DNA from: Siphonodentalium dalli
Lineage: Eukaryota; Mollusca; Scaphopoda; Gadilida; Siphonodentaliidae
Reading direction: 5' to 3'
Assembly (NCBI GenBank): GCA_032622095.1
Contig: CP136063.1
Location: 89,321,980-89,385,979 of the forward strand
DNA length: 64,000 bases
The notes under the pieces are model-generated. The model saw only the letters and a list, made by a program, of their open reading frames with translations. It searched no databases and was not told the origin of the DNA. Below are positions 34,827 to 46,620 of the stretch, piece by piece. Positions within the stretch are counted from its first letter, which is position 1. Every line of letters begins with the position of its first letter. Both the position numbers and the translations under genes were made by a program.

Positions 34827-35019
34827 TCCTAGTGAAATAAAAAGAAATTTCATCTATTAAACTTGGTGTCAAATCCGTTGGAACATCTTTAAATATTTCC
34901 TCCATTTATCCCTATCATGACTGGGGCCTCCCTATGGGAGATTCACATAAAAATGAATTATTATTAGTATATAAACGTTTGATAACTGAATACTTGTTGA
35001 TAGATAATTACTTGATTCC

Positions 35020-35170
35020 CATTGATTCATTTGTAGGGATGTTCAGCTTTCTAATAGGTTGTTGTCTGTAGTCTGTTTATATGATCTGAACATCTCTACA
35101 AATGAAAAATGAACTAGCCCATTGTCTAATTTCATGAATGAATGAGAAAATCCATTCAGTTATCAAAAGG
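35020..35170. repeat. FD-like fragment downstream of ferlin stop
   Basis: 'catttgtagggatgttcagc' paired with 'gatctgaacatctctacaaa'; near the candidate ferlin 3' end. Confidence 0.6.
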
Positions 35171-35277
35171 ATGAACGGTTTGAATTCCCCGAGATCAGCT
35201 CCTGCCAATGAAAGAAAGACTGTTGCAGAGTTTCCGTTCGTGGTTCTTCAGTGGTGTAGATCTGTCAGTACGATTCA

Positions 35278-35458
35278 CTAAGCACCAAACATCCGCTTGA
35301 CGGTGTAACCAGGCATCGAGTAGAAAAATAGAACGAGTATAGCGGCGAGTAGTAGGATACAGAGGACTTTAATGATAACCCACTTGTAGTTGTGCCACAG
35401 AATGTACCGGATCGACTTCAGTGGATTCAAGAACCAAATAAATGAAGAATCTGGTCGA
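35278..35458 (-). CDS. otof-like: Ferlin last exon, transmembrane tail anchor and stop
   Basis: Acceptor TTCTTTTTCAG. It encodes [40 protein letters not shown] and [19 protein letters not shown], then TAG. The hydrophobic run from VIIK to LFFY (about 20 residues) is the single transmembrane helix that anchors ferlins in the vesicle or plasma membrane. The short tail [12 protein letters not shown] matches otoferlin's LPGYMVKKLLGA. The tail is type II ferlin in character. Confidence 0.97.
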
Positions 35459-35666
35459 CTGAAAAAGAAAATAAGATCAAATTATACAAATGTAAAATCT
35501 GGCCAAATGGCAATCACTGAAAAAAGATGTTAGAAATAATCAAGATGTCAAGCACTGAAGAAAAAGGGATCACATCACGCCAGTTCTTTATATTGAAAAA
35601 ACACAATTTATATGTCATGTTAATAGGTTTGCAACATTTTTTCAACAGAAAAAGGAGAAATGATAT

Positions 35667-36190
35667 TATCCCTTCTATGACTGGAGCTTCTTTAAATTTT
35701 GCGAAAACCCTGTGCCAATGCATTCTCTTATATATGCCAATGCATTCTCTTATATATGCCAGTGCATTCTCTTATATATGTGTCTCCCATGGGGAGCCTC
35801 GCACATATAAGACAATACATTGGCTTAAGCCAGTGCATTCTCTTATATATTTGAATATATAAGAGAATGCACTGGCTTAGGCCAATGTATTCTCTTATAT
35901 ATCGAGGCTCCCTATGGGAGACTCACATATATAACAGAATGCACTGGCATATATAACAGAATGCTGTGGCACTGGCAGAATGCATTCTCTTATATATGCG
36001 AGTCTCCCATAGGGAGCCTCGCATATATAAGAGAATACATTGTCCTAACAATATGTACCCTGACCTTGTAAGCCATGCATTCTCTTATATATTCGAGGCT
36101 CCCTATGGGAGACTCGCATATACAACAGAATGCATTGGCACAGGATCTTTAATGCTACACAAGTGCTGCTCGAGTCATGAAAGGTTTAAA
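35667..36190. mobile_element. FC array with multiplied hairpins
   Basis: Starts 'ttatcccttctatgactgg', ends 'ctcgagtcatgaaagg', but holds at least seven 'cattctcttatatat' or mirrored segments instead of the usual four, suggesting slippage or repeated template switching. Confidence 0.85.
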
Positions 36191-36269
36191 TTAGATTTTT
36201 TGATGTTGTTGTTGTAACTGAAGGTTTTGAAGCCTGAATACATCTATATATTAAAATAATCTGAATTAT

Positions 36270-36510
36270 GATTGGAGCTTCCTTAAATTTGGCAAAAACC
36301 CTGTGCCAATGCATTCTCTTATATATGCGAGTCTCCCATAGGGAGCCTCTCATATATAAGAGAATACATTGGCCTAACAATATTTACCCTGACCTTGTAA
36401 AGCCAGTGCATTCTATTTAATATATATTTGTAAGGCTCCCTATGAGAGACTCGCATATATAACAGAATACATTGGCACATGGTCATTAATGCTGCACCAT
36501 CATGAAAGGT
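36270..36510. mobile_element. FC element
   Basis: 'tgattggagcttccttaaat' to 'accatcatgaaagg', two hairpins. It and the preceding array are followed by the same ~75-bp flank ('ttgttgttgtaactga'), so the pair arose by segmental duplication. Confidence 0.85.
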
Positions 36511-37068
36511 TTAAATTATATTTTTGTATGTTGTTGTTGTAACTGACGGTTTTGAAGTCTCAATACATCTATAAATTAAAATAATCTGACCAGCCAAACG
36601 AAATCATAATGCATGCCTTTAGGGTGGACATAATTATTATGTATGCAAGATATAATTCAAGCATGAGAGTACGCCTACCAGAATCATGAGATCCATTGTT
36701 GTCAAATTGTATTGTTGCAGTTTAACAACAGAGCCAGGTAACCAACACGTTACTAGAGTGGAACGAAAAAGTTAGTTAGGACTGATGTTATCGACACCGA
36801 AAATCTCATCCATCACATGTTGTCAAGCGCGTCAAAAGTTCGCTCAGTGTGCCTTATTAATTTATAAAGTCATATCGAGACAACTGGGAATTATTATATA
36901 TATCACGAGGAATTCGGTGAGATTTTTCGCAGAGATAATGGCTGAAGTAGAATTTATAAATAATGAATCTTCATTGTGAGTTCAAGCAGCACAATGTTTT
37001 AAAGGCACACTTCAGTTTAGAGTTAATCGGTCAAAAAAAATGTTATGTTCAGAATCTAGTTATACCTA

Positions 37069-37183
37069 CAGTAATGCTCTAAGTAATCGACTTCTTAACC
37101 ACAGCAGAATTATGGGTAACTTTTCAGGATTTAGTCGGAAATATGTCTTGTTGCCATTCATCGGATTAATTAGGGCATTACTG
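37069..37183. mobile_element. FA element, most of right arm lost
   Basis: Full left arm to 'ccattcatcgga', then directly 'ttaattagggcattactg'. TA flanks retained. Confidence 0.88.
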
Positions 37184-37301
37184 TATATATATATGTCAGG
37201 AAGTAGGGACACTCAAAGGATAATCTTGTTCATTGACAATAAACACTAGTTCATGTTCAATGGGCTGTTTATTAATACAAACAACCAATTTCCACAACTT
37301 T

Positions 37302-37562
37302 ATCCTTTCTATACTAAAATGAATTTTCCCAGTTTTCAGCTATAAAAGTTTACATTGGAATGGTCAATTACGGTATTCATCTGGAGGGGTTTTCAGTAAA
37401 AATAAGCTGATGACAGATAATACAAGTACCAATGGAGTATTATTTATCGGAGGCAAATGTTCAGATAATAATTTCAACAAACGACCCAAGTTGAACTTAT
37501 TATCGGAACATTCCCTCAAGGAACTACTCATCAATGAGTATTTAATAGTATAGAAAGGGTTA
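37302..37562. mobile_element. FD element, inverted
   Basis: 'tatcctttctatactaaaat' to 'agtatagaaagggtta', with the subterminal blocks in opposite order to 29534. Confidence 0.85.
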
Positions 37563-37727
37563 TATTATACCCAGTATTTGTGTGCTTTTTCGCATACCTG
37601 CTATCAAAATAGGTTAATGGCACTCGGAGTGGGTAAATGTGCAAAACTTATGAAAGTCTATATAATGAGATAAAACTGGTATTCAACCAAAACCCATAGG
37701 TGTTCTTTTTCTTTATCTTCCTACATG

Positions 37728-37937
37728 CAGTAATGCACTAAATAATTAACTCCTTAACTACAGCAGAATTATGGGTAATTTTTCAGGATTTAGTCGGAAA
37801 TATGGTTTGTTGCCATTCATTGGAAATCTCTCACTGACAGTTTTCCGATGAATGGCAACAAGCCATATTTCCGACTAAATCCTGAAAAATTACCCATAAT
37901 TATTCTGTGGTTAAGGAGTCGATTATTTAGGGCATTG
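37728..37937. mobile_element. FA element, right tip lost
   Basis: Starts CAGTAATGCACTAAATAATT; ends 'agggcattg' without CTG/TA. Confidence 0.85.
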
Positions 37938-38157
37938 AAATACATGATTGTTTTATAATAAAAAAATTAAAATTAAAAACCAATTTTATTTTTTCTCCTC
38001 CTAGCTTTCTTTTAAAATAATTAACCGTAAACCAACAAATAAATAAAAATCATGATTCGGGTAGGGGCCTAGTGTTCAGTTGTCAATGAACAAGATTATC
38101 CTTTCATTGCCCCTTCCTTTCCTGGTATATAGTTATAATTAGATTCTGAAAAATATA

Positions 38158-38361
38158 AACCCTTTCTATACTAAAGCATCATTGATGAGTAGTTATCCCA
38201 TAGGAAATGTTCGGATAATAAGTTTAACCCTTTCTATACTAAAGCATCATTGATGAGTAGTTATCCCATAGGAAATGTTCGGATAATAAGTTTAACCCTT
38301 TCTATACTAAAGCATCATTGATGAGTAGTTATCCCATAGGAAATGTTCGGATAATAAGTTT
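38158..38361 (+). repeat. Three 68-bp tandem copies of an FD left end
   Basis: Starts at 38158, 38226 and 38294, each 'aaccctttctatactaaagc' to 'ggataataagttt' with no visible difference; a fourth copy at 38362 runs into a complete FD element. Confidence 0.93.
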
Positions 38362-38600
38362 AACCCTTTCTATACTAAAGCATCATTGATGAGTAGTTAT
38401 CCCATAGGAAATGTTCAGATAATAAGTTCAACAAACAGCCGCATTATCTAAACATTTCCCTCAATAAATAGGGCTCCTTCTTCACTTTTATTCATCTGTC
38501 ATCTACTTTTATCGCCTCAACATCCCTGTAAATCAATAATAGACCATTCCGATGTACACTTTTTAACTGACTGGGAGAATCCATTTAGTATAGAAAGGGT
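38362..38600. mobile_element. FD element at end of 68-bp array
   Basis: CCCTTTCTATACTAAAGC to 'tttagtatagaaaggg' and TTAA (38600-38603). Confidence 0.88.
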
Positions 38601-38887
38601 TAAGAAAATTATAGGACTTGAGTTTATTATTTCTGACAAACAAATACATCCCAGTTTTAATTCATGCTTTGGATACCAAGAAACAAAGGACCCAGGTGTC
38701 AGCATGTAGATCTCAACAAATCAGTTTCATCTTCTAACTTTCACTGCCAGCATTTGTGGTTGACAAGTGTCACGTACATTTCAGTGTCTGACCCTTGCAC
38801 TCTCAACCTGCCATGTCTATTTCAGTGTCAACCATCTGCAGGCTTAACACTTTCAGTACCAATCAGGTAACTGGAGAAGGGAGGGAT

Positions 38888-38906
38888 GGGGGGGGGGGGG
38901 GGGGGG
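38888..38906 (+). repeat. Run of 19 G
   Basis: Uninterrupted G run within the last ferlin intron. Confidence 0.9.
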
Positions 38907-39477
38907 CGTAAAGTACCCTTTCATCCTTCATAGCATAGTAAGAAATAACTCACATATCAGCCAATCAGAATTGACTATGACAAACCAAAGTCTGATGCTT
39001 ATGTTGTCATGTTTGTTCAATTTTGGAATACGTGTCAATATAGAGTTCATATTACTAATAGCATTAAAATGAAAAGCAAAATATGTTTTATAAAAACTAA
39101 CATAAGATTCATATAATTATATTTACACACTAAAGTGTTGTCATCACTAAATCCAGCATTCTGATTGGTCGGCGCCCACGTGGCTAGTTGCAGTTATTTC
39201 TCGGTGAATGCGCAAAGCCTAATAACACCAAGCTAATAACACCATCGATACGTCATTAGGTTTGGAAAGACGAATGCGTAATGCTTTGGGCGCATTTTGA
39301 CTCGCGCAGGATTGACTTAATACATCATCGGGTTTCAACATGAAGAGAAATTGTTCCCATTAACTTTTGCCAAGGGTGCTATTGGGTATTTTGGGCTGAT
39401 CTTGTCACGATACACTTTTCGATTTAAATATATTTACAAAAGTGGCTTTTTCGCTAAATGTATATACACGTAAATAT

Positions 39478-39632
39478 AAGGATTAACTGTCATGTGGACT
39501 ATTTTTATGGAGATGTAACGGTGAGGTAAGTGGACATAACTTGTATGTAAAACCCTTTGGGTTTTACACAAGTTATGTCCACTTACCTCACCGTTACATC
39601 TCCATAAAAACAGTCCACATGACAGTTAATCC
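39478..39632. repeat. Near-perfect 155-bp hairpin
   Basis: 'ggattaactgtcatgtggac' pairs with 'gtccacatgacagttaatcc', meeting at 'aaaaccctttgggtttta'. Only one or two mismatches in arms of about 75 bp. Confidence 0.93.
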
Positions 39633-39997
39633 TTATATAACACAGATGTAACAAATCATTTCAATTAAAAGATGGCAAACCACACATCCCTTGAAAAAAG
39701 ATGGTTTTCCTAGGAGGTTGGCTTTTTCGGAACAAAAAACTAAATTTACCTTTTGGTAAAAGTCATTTAAAAGTTTTTTTTAAACATGTTGCATATTAGC
39801 AATATATGCATGGTAACAATATCATAAAGTTTCAATTCTCTACATTTGAAACTGTGGGAGGAGTTGATTAAGCAATGAAGGTACCCAAAATCGAAATGGT
39901 CCAAATTTTTCTAAGTCAATAATCATGCAAAAAACGGGAATAACTCGGTGGAAAAACAATTGTTATTTTCAGTCGTCCATTTACAGGTTGTACATTA

Positions 39998-40103
39998 ACC
40001 CCTTCATGACTGGAGCTTCCTGAAATTTTGCGAAAACCCTGTGCCAATGCATTCTCTTATATATGCAAGTCTCCCATAGGCAGCTCCGTCTTGAAAGGGT
40101 TAT
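39998..40103. repeat. FC element, centre deleted
   Basis: 'ccccttcatgactggagc' to 'gtcttgaaagggtt'; flanked by a diverged direct repeat ('tgtgggaggagttgatt' at 39850 and 40134). Confidence 0.8.
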
Positions 40104-40236
40104 AACTATGTTTTCAACATCCTACATTTGAAAGTGTGGGAGGAGTTGATTTCACAATGAAGGTACCCATAATGTGTGACGGACACACAAATGGACAGAT
40201 GGTTCGGGGTACAAAAATTGCATGGTTAGGAACTCA

Positions 40237-40338
<102 letters not shown>

Positions 40339-40444
40339 CTATAGAAACACATAGTGAGGTTTAGATCCAATGACTTGAACTTCCATGAAGCACCCATGGG
40401 TCCATAGGTAAGGTGCATAGTGCATATCATAGGTAGGTTATAAG

Positions 40445-40825
40445 CAAGCCGGCAAATAGTGTGTCTCACATTTGCAGAATGAGGTCCCAAGAGGGTTAGC
40501 ATCACCAAATTCACCTTCTGGGAACCTCATTCTGCTTAGGCCTCAACTTATATGGGAGACCTAGGATCAGATTGAAGTTCCCCAGTTGAAGTTGGTAATT
40601 AATCACCTCGATTATGCATTTTATCTTCTGCAAATTAGGGGATATAGAAATATCCCAGAAGGAAAAAATTAACTAAAAACATTGTTAATTTGAGACTATA
40701 GATACTCCCCAGAAGATGAGACATAAGCAGATTGAGGTCCTGAGAGTGTGAATTTGGTGATGCTAGCATGCTGTCTGTCTGGGGACCTCATTTTGCAAAT
40801 GACAGTCACACTAATTGCAGGATTG
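40445..40825. mobile_element. FB composite, 8-bp duplication GTTATAAG
   Basis: Starts CAAGCCGGCAAATAGTGTGT and ends 'actaattgcaggattg'; flanked by perfect GTTATAAG (40437-40444 and 40826-40833), fitting the hAT preference nTnnnnAn. Upstream of a ferlin acceptor. Confidence 0.92.
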
Positions 40826-41270
40826 GTTATAAGCCTTTCAGTGATGGTGCAGCGGGTTCATTTGAGATAAGTGTGAATTTCTTATCCATGAATAGGAGGG
40901 TGGGTATTCAGAGGAAAATGTCTCTTATAATGTAAGTTTCATTGGGTTTCAAAAATGCAGCTAGTAGTAATTATAATGTAAACAATGATATTAAATATTA
41001 AAACAATATATTTCTGAAAAATGTAAGTTTTACATACAATTTTGATCAGAAATTCAATTCTGAAACAAAATTAACCTCTTTTAATCATTAAATTTCCATA
41101 TTCTGTTCTTTCAACCTTCGGAAATTTTCTAGAGATAACAGTAGCGGCCAAAATTGGGGAGGGCATGAAAGACACTCCGGACCCTCGTGTTCAGCATCCT
41201 TGATTTCAGAATCATTTCCAGTATTGGCATATTTACTTCAATGGTCTGGCTAAACTTCTATTGTTTAAGG

Positions 41271-41390
41271 TACATGCCCTAAATAATTGACTCCTTAACC
41301 ACAGCAGAATTGTGGGTAATTTTTCAGGATTTAGTTGGAAATATGGCTTGTTGCCATTCATCGGAAAGCTCTCAGTGAGCCATATTTGCT
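41271..41390. repeat. FA left half
   Basis: From 'tacatgccctaaataattg' to the hairpin centre, then truncated at 'gtgagccatatttg'. Confidence 0.8.
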
Positions 41391-41820
41391 TAGTTCTAAA
41401 TATAATTTTGAATCGACGTGATAATCGTTAATCCATCCAGACATATAAATGTGTATCTATATGTATATTTTCTACTAGAAGACAAAAACATCTGGATATT
41501 TATTATGCACGGATTAAAAGGAAATATGCACATACTAACAAAAACCTTTTGTAAAAAAAATTTAACATGAAATTTCCAAATTTTGTAGTTTAAGCTCGTA
41601 CAATTTTATAGTGATTAAAATTTATATTCAGAGTTATGGGAGTGGAGGTATCAAAGACAACATTATTTCTGGTGCCTCGTCATCCTTCAATAGTTCTGAT
41701 ATTGACATTCAATGATCTGGCAAACTTCAATTTTACATCATATATTACGCACATCTATAATGACTCTATATATATTTCCCACTGGAAGATAACAGCATCT
41801 GCATCTCAGCATCTGGGTAA

Positions 41821-42092
41821 TAAAGGGGTACTATACACTAAATCTAGCCATTTAAAGGACCATCTCTTTTTATACTCAACAGAATATATGCAACAAATGA
41901 ATGAATTTGAGCCATGAATTAGTGAAAAATTCAATTTCATTATAATTACCATGTTGTTTTACATCATTCATAAAGTAAATGGGGTTATTTAGCACTCATT
42001 CATGGCTCAAATTCATTCATTTGTTGCATATGTTCTGTTGGGTATAAAAGGAGATGATCCCATAAATGGCCAGATTACAGTACCCCTTTAAG
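41821..42092. mobile_element. Palindromic element 'taaaggggtact'
   Basis: Arms of ~115 bp ('taaaggggtactatacacta' against 'acagtacccctttaa'), with 'atttgttgcatatgttctgt' and its mirror inside. Confidence 0.85.
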
Positions 42093-42654
42093 AAACCAGA
42101 AGGAAATATTAATGTCATTTATGAACAGTTTTAAAATAAATTTTCGTAAAAAGACAAATTTTCAAACAAATTTAACCCTTTTCATGCATGAAATTTCAAA
42201 GCTTCTTCTTTTGATCGATGAAATTTTCTACTGATAAAAGCTATGTGCTGACGCCCATTTCAATGGTGCTGATGTTTTAATCAGCATGCTTTATCTCAGA
42301 ATCAACAGCATCTAAGAATCAACAAAACTCTCAATAATCAATAATCGCAAATGGACTTAATCAATGAAGGCCAACAGATTAAGACAGTTCCGTTATTGAC
42401 GTTCACTTCAATGGTCTGGCAAACTTCAATTTGCTAAGGTAATGAAAAAGTGCGAAAATAATGAACATGGCTCGACTTGGTGATGTTCGTACAATAACGT
42501 AGCTAAATGAAGGGAGTTTCGCGGTAATGAAGGAAACACGATACGTCACTCTGACTGATTAAGCAGGCGCCATTCCAGATTCATTAATGCCCAGCCTTTG
42601 TGTTCTGATATAGGATTTAGAACAAATCTTCGCGATTGAGTTTCATGGGGCTGT

Positions 42655-43530
42655 TAGGTAAATTGAAAAAAAATCTGTCTGACCAAACCTGTTACATGGA
42701 ACTGGACATACGGATGGCGATTAATGATATTTCAGGTCTGGCATTTTCGGGTTCAAAAGTACTTTTCTACACCAACTGCGTGCCTGAAATTTCTCGAGAA
42801 TTTCAATCCAATGCATGTCTCAGAAAGAAAAACATGTCAACTCCACCCTCATTTATAAAACAACTTTCAACATCAAAGTACAGCAATGCACTAAATAATC
42901 GACTCAGTGAGAGCTTTCCGATGAATGGCAACAAGCCATATTTCCGACTAAATCCTGAAAAGTTACCCATAATTCTGCTGTGGTTAAGGAGTCGATTAAT
43001 TAGGGCATTACTGTAGGTTAATTTTATAAATTAGACAATAAAACAATTAATGTTTCCCTTGTTGGTAATATGCACTTTCTAGGGGTACTTTTAATCTTTG
43101 AAACTCTTTTTTTATTTATTTTATTATTAATTTTTGTTGAAAATGCACAATAGTCCTTCAACCAATAACCAAAAAATGGGCCTGTCAGCACCAAACTAGC
43201 CAGAAATAGCAGGCAAATTCTAACTGCACTGTTTTAATATTCACCTAGATAATATAACCATATCAAATCAGAAGTATATCGAAATATCATCCTTAAAGTA
43301 ACATACGATTGATGTGAATGTGTATTTTCACCAGAGGGGGAGGTTTCGGTTAGGTAAATTGAAAAAAATTCTCTCTGACCAATTCTGTTACATGGAACTG
43401 GACATACGGAGGGTGACTAAATGATATTTCAAGGTCTGACATTTTCGGGGATTTCATTAGTATACTTCTCTATGCCATCTGCGTGCCTAAAATTTCTTGA
43501 GAATTTCAAACCATTGCATCTATGAGAGAG
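42655..43530 (+). repeat. Direct duplication of a ~190-bp segment
   Basis: 42655-42832 and about 43353-43530 share 'gttacatggaactggacata', 'atgatatttcaggtctg' and 'ctgcgtgcctgaaatttct' with small changes; no open frame survives in the second. Confidence 0.8.
42881..43013. mobile_element. FA element, left arm mostly deleted
   Basis: Left tip 'cagcaatgcactaaataatc' joined straight to 'agtgagagctttccg' and the full right arm; TA flanks. Confidence 0.88.
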
Positions 43531-44321
43531 AAAAAAACAAGAAAACCTGAAGTTGAAGAAGTTGACCTGCATTTTATGGTTATGAACCTGGTTACCAAAA
43601 TTTCATTTGATTCAGTCAACACTAACTGAAGTTATTAATCACAAACCAAGAAAACAAGAATTTCAAAGTTGAAAAATTAGCAGATGAAACCCAAAATCGA
43701 CCTGTATGTAAACATGCAGACAAAATTTCATTCTTTTAAATCAACAATACCTAAAGCTATTATCTGGAAATGATAAAAATTGGTTGTCGGACCCCAAAAT
43801 CGAACTTTACATGTATATTGGTAGTGAATCTACATTTATCATATGACTCAATCATTATTTAATTTGGAAAGTATGTCATAAATCAATTTCCTTCCGATAA
43901 TTTGATTGGTTTGTTGACAAAAAGTGTGTTCTGATTGGCTGAATGGCAGCCGGGGCCGAGCCGTGTCTCTAACTATTAAAATGCAGGTAAAATTTGTGCG
44001 CGTCAATCAACGCGATGCCGAAATTCTCGCAATTATAATCTTGAAATATATAGTTTTGGACATTGTTATACGATAAATAGAATATGTAATTCGTATTTAT
44101 CTAATAAACATACGATATAATGTCTCAAACTGAGAACAGAATAGCGCACTATATCTTCGCGTGCATATTATTTCTGCTAGTTCACCAAGTGTAATTGGGC
44201 TTCCGGTGCAATGAAGTGACTTCACATTAACCTTTTGCTGCCGATATCATATAGCTATTTAGTGATTTGTGTGCGTTTTGGACATCATAATCAATTTATA
44301 GGTGTCATATGATAAATAGAA

Positions 44322-44447
44322 TATGTAATTCGTGTTTCTCTCATATGATATTTATGAAACTCGTCACAAATTTTCAGTTTTCTCTCCCCGGAGGCTCGAG
44401 AAAACTGAAAGTTCTTAGACTCGTTTCATAAATATCATATGAGAGAA
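44322..44447. repeat. 126-bp hairpin
   Basis: 'tgtttctctcatatgatatt' pairs with 'aatatcatatgagagaaaca', centre 'ctctccccggaggctcgag'. A weaker partial copy of one arm's flank lies at 44085-44120. Confidence 0.88.
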
Positions 44448-44812
44448 ACACTCATTTCATATCCTCATATATACCAAATTTCATTTCATTATGTTCAATT
44501 GAACTAAAGTTATTATCTAGAAATGAAAAATGAACCAAAAGCATATAAACAGGGGTCAGAGCCCGTTTAAATAACAGGCATATGAAAAGAAAGACGAAAA
44601 ATCAAGAATCCCATGAATCGAATTTGCATTTAAAATTTGTGTTATTCATAACTTGGTTCAGAACCACACAAAAACAATGGCATGTTTAAATTAGAGTTTT
44701 TCACACCACAAAATTCAAACTACCTACCAGGGACAAGTCTAGAGGCTTCAAATTAGGAGATGTCAATTCTCTTTTCACTTCACTTTGGTCATTAGGGTAA
44801 CAGGGACAAGTA

Positions 44813-44989
44813 CAGTAATGGCCTAAATAATCGACCTCTTAACCACAGCAGAATTATGGGTAACTTTTCAGGATTTAGTCGGAAATATGGCTTAATTGTT
44901 GCCAATTAACAAGCAACAAGCCATATTTCCGACTAAAGTTACCCATAATTCTGCTGTGGTTAAGAGGTCGATTATTTAGGGCATACCTG
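44813..44989. mobile_element. FA element nested in FG
   Basis: Inserted into an FG copy: flanks 'gacaag' TA and TA 'gcaatggc' match the unbroken FG sequence 'caagtaacaatggc' near 4936, again showing a TA duplication. Inner part is rearranged ('cttaattgttgccaattaac'). Confidence 0.92.
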
Positions 44990-45094
44990 TAGCAATGGCT
45001 GAAGTTCAATTTACACCCCAACATCACTCTTCTATGATCCAATAAGTATCATGCAACACGAGAGCCCATTTATCAAACCAGTATAGTGAGTAAC

Positions 45095-45760
45095 AACATC
45101 ATTATAATATAAAGTTATTATAAAATATTGTGTACCGTCAGTATGTGATTTTCTTGTATGATTCCAGGTTGTGTCGAGTTCAATATGACTTTTCACCATA
45201 AATTGGACTAATACAAGAAAAACACATACTGTACACAACATTGTAAAATTACATTTTTATTATCCATCTGTATGTTTATACAAATTTTGGGAATAAAACT
45301 TTTGTGGTTATTTTTGGTATTTGTCGGCACTTGATTCTCTATAAAAACCTGTATTTGATCATCAGAATGCACAATTTGAAACAGTAAACACGGACGCGAA
45401 AAACAAAACTCAATGCGGAAATCTGCTAAATCCACCCGAGTATTGCACGCGCATCACAATTTCACCGATTCATTTGGCAATAGAGTTACTTCGTGATGTC
45501 ACAAAGTCCTGATAAAAAAGTCATATTGGACCCAATCGACTATGCGTCGAGTCCAATATGACTTTTCACCACAACCTGGACGAGTACAAGAAATCCCATA
45601 CTGTACACAACATTGTATAATCACATTTTTAATAGCCGTCTGAATGTTTATCCAAATGACGTCACACGGAGTCCCGATAATTTATATCAAAGTCATATTG
45701 GACTCGATTTAGGATCGAAGTCCAATATGACTTTCGGGAGTCCAATATGACTTTTTCCCA
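45095..45760. repeat. Duplicated 'gtccaatatgac' segment with hairpins
   Basis: 45165-45290 and 45546-45660 are ~120-bp direct copies ('ccaatatgacttttcacca', 'catactgtacacaacattgt'). Short hairpins of 'agtcatattggac' and its inverse at 45520-45565 and 45693-45755. Confidence 0.85.
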
Positions 45761-46318
45761 GATTACCATGTGACGACTGTTGCCCAATCAGAAATAGTGT
45801 TAGTTAATTAAGGTATGGACAATAATAAGTAAATATAGTTTAAATATGCTGTTGATATGCATATGAGAGAGAAGTTATACTTCTCCCTGGGACAAAAATA
45901 GGGAGAAGTACGTGGCACATTTTAGGGAGAATATGTCTTCCAAGTCCCCCTCTAAGCTGGTCCATGAAACAGACAGCACTATTTTTTCTCTGTCCATACT
46001 TGTCCTTATAAATGAAACTAGAACGGCTGCGTACATCTTCTGGTATCTATTTCTTTCCATGCCATTGTAAATGTCAAAACAAACGATCAGTCAAACAGGT
46101 CTTTAACAGGAAACCAATCTATCCTACCCAAGTCTGGACCAATGATACATCCGATTTCATTCCGCACTACACAACTGTTCACAATCATAGCACGAGTCTG
46201 GACCAACGATTATGAATCAGTAACATCCGATTTCATTCGCCACTATACAACTGTTCACAATCATAGCAATCTGTAATTCTAGAGGTTCAGCTAGGGCCTG
46301 GCAGATCTCTTCTTTGTA

Positions 46319-46515
46319 CACGTAATGCCCTAAATAATCGAATCCTTAACCACAGCAGAATTATGGGTAATTTTTAAGGATTTAGTCGGAAATATGGCTT
46401 GTTGCCATTCAACTGAAAGTTCTCACTGAGAGCTTTCTGATAAATGGCAACAAGCCATATTTCCGATTAAATCCTGAAAAATTACCCATAATTCTGCTGT
46501 GGTTAAGGAGTCGAT
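46319..46515. mobile_element. FA element, right tip lost
   Basis: Begins 'cacgtaatgccctaaataat'; the right arm stops at 'aaggagtcgat'. Confidence 0.85.
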
Positions 46516-46620
46516 AGCAGAAGCCGAAGAACAGCCATGACCAAGCCACCGATATTGACAACAGAACAATTCCACAACCCAAAATGATGAAGAGATATTT
46601 AATACTCAGTAGTTACTTAA

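Larger units (their letters stand above)
44730..45970. mobile_element. FG element split by two insertions
   Basis: Left part 44730-45075 and right part about 45835-45970 correspond to the two halves of the copy at 4857. They are separated by FA (44813-44989) and by a 750-bp block (about 45080-45830) that carries the 'gtccaatatgac' repeats. Confidence 0.75.

Noticed and set aside
35667-36510. Regular palindromic spacing resembling a CRISPR array
   Set aside because: The repeats are hairpins of a TTAA-bounded transposon in a eukaryotic intron, with no constant repeat-spacer period.
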